Of a DNA stretch of 5,026 bases, positions 1 to 5,026 are shown in pieces; position 1 is the stretch's first letter, and every line of letters begins with the position of its first letter. A program made the position numbers and the translations under genes. The notes beneath the pieces are model-generated. The model was not told the origin of the DNA, searched no databases, and was given only the letters and a program-made list of their open reading frames with translations. Origin of the DNA: Dehalococcoidia bacterium (GTDB taxonomy: Bacteria > Chloroflexota > Dehalococcoidia > GIF9 > AB-539-J10); the NCBI GenBank assembly GCA_030603265.1, contig JAUVYD010000133.1, positions 1-5,026 of the forward strand. Reading direction: 5' to 3'.

Positions 1-658
1 CAGGCCGACCGCAGGAGAGGGCCGGAGATTCTACAGACCTCCTCAACCCGCCCATCCGAGCCTCCTCGTGGAGCAGGGAATGCTGGACTGCTCAAGCACG
101 TACTGGTGGCGCGTGAGGGGCCATATGGCGGAGACAGACGAGGTCATCAGTACATGGTGGTCGGAGCCGCAGAGCTTCCGCATCGCGCCGTCGGCGGTCG
201 AGTCTCTCACGCTCGGGGCGCCCGGCGACGGCGTAACCATGGTGCCCGTCAGCAACATAGCGTTCACATGGAGCAGCGTCAGTGGCGCGACTTCGTATGA
301 TTTCATGCTGGTAGACAGCGGGCGCGGCCACGTTGCATCGCAGGTGGGAAGTTTCACTTCGTTCGTGCTCCCCGGGCCGCTCGACTACGACACGCCGTAC
401 ATCTGGAGAGTCCTGGCACTGGACGGCGAGCGCGTCATCAGCGAATCGCCGCGCTCCACATTCCGGACGCAGCCGCCACCGTCACTTCCTCCGGATACGA
501 GCACGCAGCCGATCATCATCCCTCCGCAGGAGCCCGGCATACCTGAGTGGGCCCCGCTGTTCGTCGGACTCATCGGCGTTCTGCTCCTCGGCACGCTGGG
601 AGCGTTGTCGTACGTCAACCGAATGCAGCGGCGAGAACGCGACGACTCTACGGACTGA
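1..658 (+). CDS. C-terminal part of a membrane-anchored surface protein with Fn3-like domains (5' truncated)
   Basis: The frame is open from base 2 with no stop upstream of the first GTG at 68, so this is the end of a longer gene. The visible part is 218 residues. Visible residues 20-62 look like the last strands of one fibronectin-III-like domain (STYWWRVRG, then WSEPQSFRI). Residues 66-156 look like a complete second one (AFTWSSVSGATSYDFML, then DTPYIWRVLALDGE and a closing STFRT). A proline-rich linker (157-182), a single membrane helix (about 183-205, EWAPLFVGLIGVLLLGTLGA) and a short charged tail (RMQRRERDD) follow. The topology implies an extracellular N-terminal part and a C-terminal anchor. 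Proteins ending this way (Fn3-like repeats, Pro/Ile linker, one helix) are, from memory, common in Dehalococcoidia. The job is probably structural or adhesive; no enzymatic motif is visible. The gene converges on the glycosidase-like gene, with 17 bp between stops. Frame and topology are secure; the domain family is fairly sure; the role is unknown. Confidence 0.8.
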   Translation, partial: RPTAGEGRRFYRPPQPAHPSLLVEQGMLDCSSTYWWRVRGHMAETDEVISTWWSEPQSFRIAPSAVESLTLGAPGDGVTMVPVSNIAFTWSSVSGATSYDFMLVDSGRGHVASQVGSFTSFVLPGPLDYDTPYIWRVLALDGERVISESPRSTFRTQPPPSLPPDTSTQPIIIPPQEPGIPEWAPLFVGLIGVLLLGTLGALSYVNRMQRRERDDSTD

Positions 659-671
659 CTGCCAACGGCAG
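659..671. terminator. Small hairpin between convergent genes
   Basis: CTGCC-AAC-GGCAG forms a perfect 5-bp stem with a 3-nt loop inside the 17-bp gap between two convergent stop codons (656-658 plus, 676-678 minus). A bidirectional terminator would be expected here, but there is no T-tract on either side and the stem is short, so this is a weak call. Confidence 0.22.
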
Positions 672-675
672 CACC

Positions 676-1800
676 TCACCAACCTCGTACGCATGCCTCG
701 GTCTGCAACACGTCGAACGCCGCCTTCGGATGCCCGTCGTGCGTGCGGAGTCCCAGGGTGGCGAGGAACTTCAGGAACTGCTCATCCTCCGAGCCATAGT
801 AACGGCTGAAGGACTCGATGTCCCCGGGTGAGCGGTCATGCAGCCAGGTGAAGCACAGCACCCGCAGCCAGAGCGCCCGGTGGTCCCACGCGGCGAAGAC
901 CTGCCTGACGAAGTCCGCCTGCAACTCATCGGACGAGCCCGCTCCCACACCCGAGGGATAGCCGCACTCAAGCAGCATCGCCGTCCGGTCAGGATAGAGC
1001 GCAGCCACCCTGCCGAGGTCCTCATCCACCTGCCACGGCGGCCGCACCGTGAAGTCGGCATTCAGCGGGTAGTAGGTCAGCAGCACGGCATCGCTGTGCT
1101 CGTTGAGGGACTGCGCCTGCTCGATTGCGTCCCGGGTGAGCCCATAGAACTGCATCGTCACACCGACATCCATACCCGGCCTCAGCTCACGCGCGTGCTC
1201 CGCGGTCTGCCGGAAGAACTCCGTGTACTGCCGCCACAGCAGCTCGTCATCCGCCAGATACGAGTCAACCTCGTTGCCGATTGACAGGACGAACACGTCC
1301 ACGTCAGACAGTCGCTCGAAGACGTGCTGCAGCAGCGCGTTGAAGCGCGAGACGACCTCCGGGTCGTCGAAGCCACTGCCATCGAGGTCAGGGGGCATGC
1401 GGAGCGTGACCGTGTCTATGACGGTGATGGTGAGTGCGAGCTTCGTCCCGGTCGTGGGGTAGAAAGCGTTGGCGATGTCGAGCAACTCGTCGTCATACTG
1501 CCCGGGCGCGGGTTCAAGCTCGTCCCACCCCAGTGAGAGGGTCGTGAACTCCATGCCCGCACTGCGTGCGACCATGAATGCATCGTCATAGCTGCCCTCC
1601 TGCGGAACGGTCACATCGATGCCGAGCAGCCGGCCGGATCTGGGGAGAGGCCCCGGTGGCACAGGGCAACTCTCGCAGCCCTCGGACGGGGCAGTCTCCT
1701 CAACAGGACATGGGCCGCCTATCTTGCCTGTGCTGAGCCGCAGCCCCACGACAACGATTGCCAGGACTGCCACACCTGTCAGGACATGCCTGCGTCTCAT
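676..1800 (-). CDS. Exported TIM-barrel glycosidase-like protein (clan GH-A type)
   Basis: The protein has 374 residues. Residues 1-25 are MRRRH followed by a hydrophobic stretch, a signal peptide or signal anchor. Residues 26-57 are a Pro/Cys-rich linker, and about 58-370 form the catalytic barrel. Clan GH-A landmarks are present in order: LGWDELEPAPGQYDD (90-104), an Asn-Glu pair N176-E177 in LSIGNEVDS (end of strand 4, expected acid/base), TYYPLNADF (242-250), E278 in MLLECGYPSG (strand 7, expected nucleophile) and FTWLHD (317-322, strand 8). The ~100-residue gap between the two glutamates fits a retaining GH-A enzyme acting on extracellular polysaccharide. Substrate and family number cannot be read from the sequence. 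The ATG at 1800 is supported by GAAGGTGA (1807-1814), 6 nt upstream. It lies 32 bp after the SNase-like gene, probably in the same operon. No AxA cleavage site or lipobox is obvious, so it may stay membrane-tethered. The fold class is fairly sure; the activity is inferred. Confidence 0.8.
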   Translation of the reverse strand: MRRRHVLTGVAVLAIVVVGLRLSTGKIGGPCPVEETAPSEGCESCPVPPGPLPRSGRLLGIDVTVPQEGSYDDAFMVARSAGMEFTTLSLGWDELEPAPGQYDDELLDIANAFYPTTGTKLALTITVIDTVTLRMPPDLDGSGFDDPEVVSRFNALLQHVFERLSDVDVFVLSIGNEVDSYLADDELLWRQYTEFFRQTAEHARELRPGMDVGVTMQFYGLTRDAIEQAQSLNEHSDAVLLTYYPLNADFTVRPPWQVDEDLGRVAALYPDRTAMLLECGYPSGVGAGSSDELQADFVRQVFAAWDHRALWLRVLCFTWLHDRSPGDIESFSRYYGSEDEQFLKFLATLGLRTHDGHPKAAFDVLQTEACVRGW

Positions 1801-1832
1801 CGGTTGTCACCTTCATCCCGTCTGCTACGAAG

Positions 1833-2411
1833 CTATTCAAGCGCCCACAGGCCACGGTTCGCGGCCTTCGCCTCGGCCTCGAGCTGTCGCAGCAGCTCCG
1901 CGTGGGGCTCGTCCTCGTCAAATATCAGCGTGCGCGCGTATCCCCCGGAGACAAGCTCAGCGTTGACGAAGACGTCATCCACGTACACATAGCGCAGCAG
2001 TCTCCCGTATTTGTCGATGTCCTCCACTCCCGGTTCCAGCCTCACCCCCTTGCCATCCACAAGTTCCCTGTTCCGCTCCGAGGCCTCAGCATAGAACGGC
2101 TCGCCTCGTTCAGGGGTGTCGATGCAGAGGTAGCGCACCCTGCTGCCGTCCGCCAGTTCAACCGTGTCACCATCGATTACCCGTACTACCAGCGACTCAT
2201 CAGGGCCGATTGCCGGAGGGACGTACCGGTCAATGAGCAGGTAGCCTACGGCGATGGCAACAAGCACGAGCAGGACGACGCCGAGCGCGCTGCCGGTCCC
2301 GCGCCGCAACGGGAACGACCTGAGGGCGGCGCCGAAAGGGCGGGGCGTGCGTGCTGTGCGCCCGGTCGTGGACTTCGCCGCGCGACTCCTTCTCGCTCTT
2401 CTTCCCGCCAT
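1833..2411 (-). CDS. Membrane-anchored staphylococcal nuclease (thermonuclease)-like protein
   Basis: From the ATG at 2411 the protein has 192 residues. Residues 1-40 are strongly basic (11 Arg, 1 Lys, no acidic residue). A membrane helix covers about 42-60, and an SNase domain about 73-190. The known active-site set of staphylococcal nuclease is intact. D80 and D82 sit in VIDGDTVEL (Ca2+ ligand region, equivalent to D19/D21). R93, D98, T99 and E101 sit in RYLCIDTPE (equivalent to R35, D40, T41, E43). R137 sits in DKYGR (equivalent to R87). The closing helices end in ANRGLW, as usual in the family. A Ca2+-dependent phosphodiesterase acting on DNA or RNA outside the membrane is the expected activity. 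A GTG at 2417 would add two residues (M-L). ATG is preferred because it is the stronger start codon, with AGGTG just upstream and a -10-like box 8 nt away. It is followed after 32 bp by the glycosidase-like gene, suggesting a shared transcript. Family call is confident; substrate in vivo is unknown. Confidence 0.9.
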   Translation of the reverse strand: MAGRRARRSRAAKSTTGRTARTPRPFGAALRSFPLRRGTGSALGVVLLVLVAIAVGYLLIDRYVPPAIGPDESLVVRVIDGDTVELADGSRVRYLCIDTPERGEPFYAEASERNRELVDGKGVRLEPGVEDIDKYGRLLRYVYVDDVFVNAELVSGGYARTLIFDEDEPHAELLRQLEAEAKAANRGLWALE

Positions 2412-2419
2412 GAGCACCT

Positions 2420-2425
2420 ATTCTA
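2420..2425 (-). promoter_or_regulatory. Candidate -10 box for the SNase/glycosidase unit
   Basis: Read on the minus strand, TAGAAT (one mismatch to TATAAT) lies 8 nt before the ATG at 2411. Transcription would therefore start at or just before the start codon, giving a leaderless or nearly leaderless mRNA. No good -35 hexamer is seen 16-18 nt further upstream. A perfect 12-bp palindrome, GCGCCGCGGCGC (2428-2439), fills the spacer region and could be an operator or chance in GC-rich DNA. Confidence 0.35.
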
Positions 2426-2490
2426 GTGCGCCGCGGCGCGCTGCACCAGCCGTCGTGTCTCCGCTCAAGCGGCGGGGCGGCGGTCCGAAC

Positions 2491-2516
2491 GTAGGGGCGG
2501 ACCTCTGCGTCCGCCC
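2491..2516. repeat. Hairpin repeat unit 1
   Basis: GTAGG leads into a perfect 8-bp stem, GGGCGGAC (2495-2502) with GTCCGCCC (2509-2516), closed by a 6-nt loop CTCTGC. Confidence 0.75.
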
Positions 2517-2548
2517 GTGGTGGCGGGGGCATGGCCGTGGTTCGTGAT

Positions 2549-2571
2549 GTAGGGGCACGTTGCACGTGCCC
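2549..2571. repeat. Hairpin repeat unit 2
   Basis: GTAGG leads into a perfect 8-bp stem, GGGCACGT (2553-2560) with ACGTGCCC (2564-2571), with a 3-nt loop TGC. The lower stem matches the other units but the upper stem differs, so the conserved part is the GTAGGGGC foot plus the ability to pair. Confidence 0.75.
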
Positions 2572-2594
2572 GGTGGACGCGGGGCGGTCCGAAT

Positions 2595-2620
2595 GTAGGG
2601 GCAGACCTCCGTGTCTGCCC
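2595..2620. repeat. Hairpin repeat unit 3
   Basis: GTAGG leads into a perfect 8-bp stem, GGGCAGAC (2599-2606) with GTCTGCCC (2613-2620), with loop CTCCGT. Compared with unit 1, one stem pair has changed on both sides (G2499-C2512 becomes A2603-T2616), a compensatory change that argues the stem is maintained. Confidence 0.75.
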
Positions 2621-2651
2621 GCATGGGGGTGGTGGCGGGCCGGTTCTTCGC

Positions 2652-2663
2652 GTAGGGGCGTGG
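2652..2663. repeat. Truncated repeat unit 4
   Basis: GTAGGGGCGTGG begins like the other units but has no matching 3' arm. It ends 13 bp from the stop codon of the C-N hydrolase gene, so it looks like a broken or decayed copy. Confidence 0.5.
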
Positions 2664-2676
2664 AATGCCTTCCCTG

Positions 2677-3525
2677 TCAGTCGCTAAGAGTCGGCTCCGT
2701 GATAATCCCGTACAACTCCGGGCGGCGGTCGGCCATGCGGTCGATTTCCCACTCTCCCGCCGCGTGTGTGATGCGCTTGTTCCGGGCGTTGGCGAGGTCA
2801 ATCTCGGCGTAGATGATTTCCTCCCTGTCGGTGGAGGCCTCGGCCAGCGTCACGCCCATGGGGTCCACTATCTTGCTCCTGCCGCAGAAGGGATAGCCGC
2901 GCTCGATGCCGACGCGGTTGCAGGAGAGCACGTAGACCTTGTTCTCGATTGCCCTCGTGTTCAGAATGAAGGACGCGCGCGCAACGACGCCCATCGTGGC
3001 GAAGTTGGTGGGCAACGTGACGAGGTCGGCCCCCAGCAGCGAGTGCACGCGGGCGCTCTCCGGGAAGCAGATGTCATAGCAAATCTGCAGCCCGATACGC
3101 ACGTCGCCCGCGTTGCACAGCTGGAACGGCACGTCGCCCTTGTCCACGAAGCGGTCCACGCCCTGGAAGGGGATGTGGTTCTTGTGGTACTTGAAGGCAA
3201 TGCCATCCGGTCCGATAAGGACCGCTGTGTTGAAGAGGCTGTCGCCGACCTTCTCCAGCATGCCGAAGATGACATGAATGCCAAGGTCCGAGCAGAGAGC
3301 GGACACTGTGTCGGTGGCAGGACCGGGCACGGGCTGCGCTGCGGGGAGGGCCTCCTCCCTGGAGTCGAACCCGTAGCCAGTCAGGGCGCACTCAGGGAAG
3401 ACAACAAGGTCGGCTCCGTTCCCCACCACCTCGCCGGAGAAGGCGAGTATCCTCGCCAGGTTGTGCTCAACCTTCCCGAGCTGAACGTCTATCTGTGCTG
3501 CAGCTATCTTGATTGTGTCGGACAT
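2677..3525 (-). CDS. Carbon-nitrogen hydrolase (nitrilase superfamily)
   Basis: The protein has 282 residues, the usual length for a single-domain family member, and no signal peptide, so it should be cytoplasmic. The Glu-Lys-Cys triad is present in order: E45 in VVFPECALTGY, K115 in YHKNHIP, and the nucleophile C149 in GLQICYDICFPE. The N-terminal IKIAAAQIDVQLG and the LPTNF segment (171-175) are also typical of the fold. The family hydrolyses non-peptide C-N bonds (amides, N-carbamoyl compounds, nitriles), usually as an oligomer. The exact substrate cannot be assigned. The C-terminal tail (about 250-282, rich in Arg) is typical of an amidase/carbamoylase-like branch rather than a true nitrilase, but this is a guess. 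The start is set by AGGGGGG at 3533-3539, 7 nt before the ATG. That Shine-Dalgarno overlaps the stop codon of the upstream nuclease gene, so translation may be coupled. Its base composition matches the left half of the window rather than the two genes upstream. Confidence 0.92.
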   Translation of the reverse strand: MSDTIKIAAAQIDVQLGKVEHNLARILAFSGEVVGNGADLVVFPECALTGYGFDSREEALPAAQPVPGPATDTVSALCSDLGIHVIFGMLEKVGDSLFNTAVLIGPDGIAFKYHKNHIPFQGVDRFVDKGDVPFQLCNAGDVRIGLQICYDICFPESARVHSLLGADLVTLPTNFATMGVVARASFILNTRAIENKVYVLSCNRVGIERGYPFCGRSKIVDPMGVTLAEASTDREEIIYAEIDLANARNKRITHAAGEWEIDRMADRRPELYGIITEPTLSD

Positions 3526-3532
3526 GTCGATT

Positions 3533-3539
3533 CCCCCCT
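3533..3539 (-). promoter_or_regulatory. Ribosome binding site of the C-N hydrolase, overlapping the upstream stop
   Basis: AGGGGGG on the minus strand lies 7 nt before the ATG at 3525 and shares bases with the TAG stop (3538-3540) of the nuclease gene. A ribosome terminating there would cover this site, so coupling or interference is likely. Confidence 0.65.
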
Positions 3540-4602
3540 ACAGGCCATCGTTGACTGGCGTGAGACCGTCCGAAAGCGTGCGTATTGCACCGAAGAGCTT
3601 CTCCATGTCATCTGATGACATTGCCGATAGGTCGATGAATGGCTCGCGTTGGTTGTCGATCTTGTCTCCGATTGCAGGAACAGTCCTCACGGTATCGACA
3701 TACTCGACGCCTGCTTGCCCTGCTCTCTCCACCACCCCTTTCCAGAGCGAGATACGGTTATCGTAGTATCCGATGAACACTACGTCTCCGTTCGGGTTGC
3801 CTTGCCAAGGTATGCGGTAGCTGTAGCCCGAGACGCCCCAGTTGATGAAGTCGTCAGTATCTTGGCGTTCTTGATGCAGGGCCTTGGCCCTCATGTACAA
3901 TTCTTCGGACCTTGAGAATCCGCCCGCTTGACACATTTGGATGAACGATTGTTCGTTCAGCTTCGGCTTCCGCGGTCTTGGCGCCCTTCCAACCTCGGAC
4001 GGCCTTGGATCGGAATCGGAACCCACGATTGTCTGAGTTGTGACTAGACGACTCCCCACTTCCGATTCGAAGTATCCAAACTGCACCGCACGGATGTCGA
4101 CATCCTTGGTGCGAAGGAACGAGGCAACTGCGATGATTTCGGGCGATATTTCCTGAGCAACAATGGCAATCCTCTGTTCGGTGTTCCATGCGGAGACGTC
4201 TTCGGCATGCCGCCCGAACGCCTCGTGGTACGCATCTTCGAGTGTCAGAGTCCCCTCACTATCCAAGTACCCTTCGGCAATGGCCTCCAGGTCATGGTAG
4301 CGAAGTGCCTTCACTGAGGCGGCGTACTCCAGTGCTTGCGCGATAACCTCCCGTGGCGTGCGGTCACGCTTCAATTCGACGACGAGCACGCTGCCATCTT
4401 CCAAGATCCCCATTAGGTCGATTGCCTTGCCAAGGCTTGTGCCTACTTGCCGCCCTATGTAGAGCACTTTTTCGTCCTCTAGAAGCACGTGCGGGTTCTT
4501 CTCCAGCCAGTCCTCAAGGTGACTCTCGAAATGCTGTCTCTCGAAAGGCTCCTGCTTGTACTCGACGAAATGCTCATCCTCTGTCAGCGTGTAGGTTCTC
4601 AC
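3538..4602 (-). CDS. PD-(D/E)xK nuclease of NucS/DUF91 type with an unrecognised C-terminal domain
   Basis: The protein has 354 residues. The first ~130 carry a restriction-like nuclease core: E30 and a WLEKNPHVL helix (32-40), then YIGRQ (48-52), D62 in AIDLMG, E76-L-K78 in VVVELKRD-like VLVVELKRD, and Q89xxxY93 in AQALEYA. This D...ExK...QxxxY order and spacing (14, 2, 11, 4 residues) agrees with what I recall of the C-terminal nuclease domain of archaeal/actinobacterial NucS, and the QxxxY signature is shared with RecB-family nucleases. All metal-binding residues are intact. NucS's N-terminal DNA-binding domain is absent. Instead, residues 194-215 form a Pro/Arg/Lys-rich linker and 216-354 an additional domain (helical, then Tyr/Trp-rich strands such as DVVFIGYYDNRISLW, then a C-terminal helix) that I do not recognise. 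The GTG start at 4602 has a near-perfect Shine-Dalgarno 7 nt upstream and overlaps the preceding gene's stop. Likely cytoplasmic DNA cleavage; repair or defence role is inference. GC is lower than in neighbouring genes. Confidence 0.82.
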   Translation of the reverse strand: MRTYTLTEDEHFVEYKQEPFERQHFESHLEDWLEKNPHVLLEDEKVLYIGRQVGTSLGKAIDLMGILEDGSVLVVELKRDRTPREVIAQALEYAASVKALRYHDLEAIAEGYLDSEGTLTLEDAYHEAFGRHAEDVSAWNTEQRIAIVAQEISPEIIAVASFLRTKDVDIRAVQFGYFESEVGSRLVTTQTIVGSDSDPRPSEVGRAPRPRKPKLNEQSFIQMCQAGGFSRSEELYMRAKALHQERQDTDDFINWGVSGYSYRIPWQGNPNGDVVFIGYYDNRISLWKGVVERAGQAGVEYVDTVRTVPAIGDKIDNQREPFIDLSAMSSDDMEKLFGAIRTLSDGLTPVNDGL

Positions 4603-5026
4603 CCTGTCTCCTCCTTCTCACGCATCAGGCGACGCATGTCATTGATGCTGGCTCTCAATTGCTCAGCGTCCTCTCCCAGGAACAGTGGAGGGAACTGTCC
4701 ATTGGCCCAGTTTTCGTTTCGATTCTTGATCCAGTAGTAGGTCCAGATGCCGTACACGCCCGTGTCTTGGTCCTTCAGCAGGAATACCATGGGGTCACGC
4801 TTGAGTTCCTCAGCCTTCTGTAGCGAATACACAGGCCTAACGGCAACAACGTCATAGGTGTGCTCGGTCTTGTCGGGGTTCTTGTGAGCAACGTAGAATT
4901 CACGTGCTGCACTGCAGCGGCCCTTTCGCGCAGGGCACAGCCCCACGGTTCCTGTCTCGGCGTACAGCCGGGCAAGCCCCCGAATCGTCTCTTTCTCCCT
5001 GCTTGACGGTCCGTGCCCAACCCGAC
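4599..5026 (-). CDS. Unrecognised protein coupled to the nuclease (5' truncated)
   Basis: The frame is open to the window edge; 141 residues are visible. A GTG at 4946 would give 115 residues but has only a poor AGGA nearby. The sequence before it (REKETIRGLARLYAETGTV) reads like normal protein, so the true start probably lies outside. I do not recognise the family. Visible features are a Cys pair in GLCPARKGRC (C30, C37), a basic and charged region, an aromatic cluster VYGIWTYYWIKN (90-101), a short hydrophobic strand FPPLFLG and a charged C-terminal helix (118-138) ending in RREK-type residues. There is no signal peptide or membrane helix in the visible part. The stop TGA (4599-4601) overlaps the nuclease GTG (4600-4602), so the two products are made from one message and probably work together. 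A DNA-binding or nuclease-partner role is only a guess. Confidence 0.7.
   Translation of the reverse strand, partial: RVGHGPSSREKETIRGLARLYAETGTVGLCPARKGRCSAAREFYVAHKNPDKTEHTYDVVAVRPVYSLQKAEELKRDPMVFLLKDQDTGVYGIWTYYWIKNRNENWANGQFPPLFLGEDAEQLRASINDMRRLMREKEETG
4610..4616 (-). promoter_or_regulatory. Strong Shine-Dalgarno for the NucS-like nuclease
   Basis: AAGGAGG on the minus strand lies 7 nt before the GTG at 4602 and inside the last codons of the upstream gene. It fixes the GTG as start and, with the GTGA start/stop overlap, supports coupled translation. Confidence 0.8.

Larger units (their letters stand above)
2473..2663. repeat. Tandem two-hairpin repeat block (about 104-bp period)
   Basis: GTAGGGGC occurs four times in the same orientation, at 2491, 2549, 2595 and 2652, with spacings of 58, 46 and 57 bp. 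The first-to-third distance is 104 bp and the second-to-fourth is 103 bp. The flanks repeat with the same period: GGCGGTCCGAACGTAGGGGC (2479-2498) matches GGCGGTCCGAATGTAGGGGC (2583-2602) with one difference. The text before units 2 and 4 also matches (GGCCGTGGTTCGTGATGTAG against GGCCGGTTCTTCGCGTAG). The block therefore reads as about two copies of a two-hairpin unit, the last hairpin incomplete. It resembles REP/REPIN-like intergenic repeats. It fills most of the 259-bp gene-free stretch; nothing else was recognised there apart from the promoter candidate near 2420. Confidence 0.75.

Noticed and set aside
838..1284. 148-residue plus-strand open frame inside the glycosidase-like gene
   Set aside because: Rich in His/Arg/Pro with no start signal or family likeness; a shadow of the minus-strand coding frame.
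1758..2426. 222-residue plus-strand open frame opposite the SNase-like gene
   Set aside because: It overlaps a confident SNase-family gene on the other strand and has no domain-like sequence; long antisense frames are expected at this GC.
2595..2620. Intrinsic terminator for the C-N hydrolase transcript
   Set aside because: The hairpin is strong but is followed on the minus strand by CTACATTCGG, not a T-tract, and it is one of several repeat copies rather than a dedicated terminator. Incidental termination cannot be excluded.
2491..2660. CRISPR-like array
   Set aside because: Repeats are self-complementary hairpins with variable stems and unequal spacings (58, 46, 57 bp), the flanking text is also repeated, and no cas gene is nearby.
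2531..2812. Small plus-strand protein spanning the repeat block (93 residues)
   Set aside because: Its sequence is the translation of the repeat units plus antisense of the hydrolase 3' end; no ribosome binding site or domain.
3533..3543. Fifth copy of the GTAGGGG repeat, on the minus strand
   Set aside because: Only the GTAGGGG foot matches, there is no following inverted repeat, and the G-run is explained by the ribosome binding site.
2665..3615. 316-residue plus-strand open frame opposite the C-N hydrolase
   Set aside because: It is the antisense shadow of a well-supported enzyme gene with an intact triad and ribosome binding site; its translation shows no recognisable domain.

Overview
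The window looks bacterial, high in GC and densely packed. The best guess is Chloroflexota, probably a Dehalococcoidia/SAR202-like lineage. This is an inference from two things: a surface protein ending in Fn3-like domains, a proline-rich linker and one C-terminal membrane helix, and GTAGGGGC-type hairpin repeats in the intergenic region. No rRNA, tRNA or marker gene confirms it. No CRISPR array, insertion sequence, tRNA or replication origin was seen.

Layout, left to right. (1) Positions 1-658, plus strand: the C-terminal end of a large membrane-anchored surface protein, truncated by the window edge. (2) It converges with a minus-strand pair across a 17-bp gap holding a tiny hairpin. The pair is a membrane-anchored staphylococcal-nuclease-like protein (1833-2411) followed 32 bp later by an exported TIM-barrel glycosidase-like protein of clan GH-A type (676-1800). 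They probably form one transcription unit acting outside the cytoplasmic membrane, on nucleic acid and on polysaccharide. A TAGAAT box 8 nt before the nuclease ATG suggests a nearly leaderless promoter. (3) Positions 2418-2676 (259 bp) hold no gene. They carry four GTAGGGGC repeats, three with perfect 8-bp hairpins, arranged as about two tandem copies of a ~104-bp two-hairpin unit. (4) Positions 2677-5026, minus strand: three tightly packed genes read right to left. They are an unrecognised small protein (5' end outside the window), a PD-(D/E)xK nuclease of the NucS/DUF91 type whose GTG start overlaps the preceding stop (GTGA), and a nitrilase-superfamily C-N hydrolase whose Shine-Dalgarno overlaps the nuclease stop codon.

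In sampled lines the first two genes of the right-hand cluster are lower in GC (about 50%) than the rest (about 62-65%). They may therefore be a horizontally acquired nuclease module placed upstream of a housekeeping amidohydrolase. The nuclease plus its coupled small partner is the most plausible place for an undescribed system, possibly DNA repair or defence, but the sequence alone does not establish such a role.
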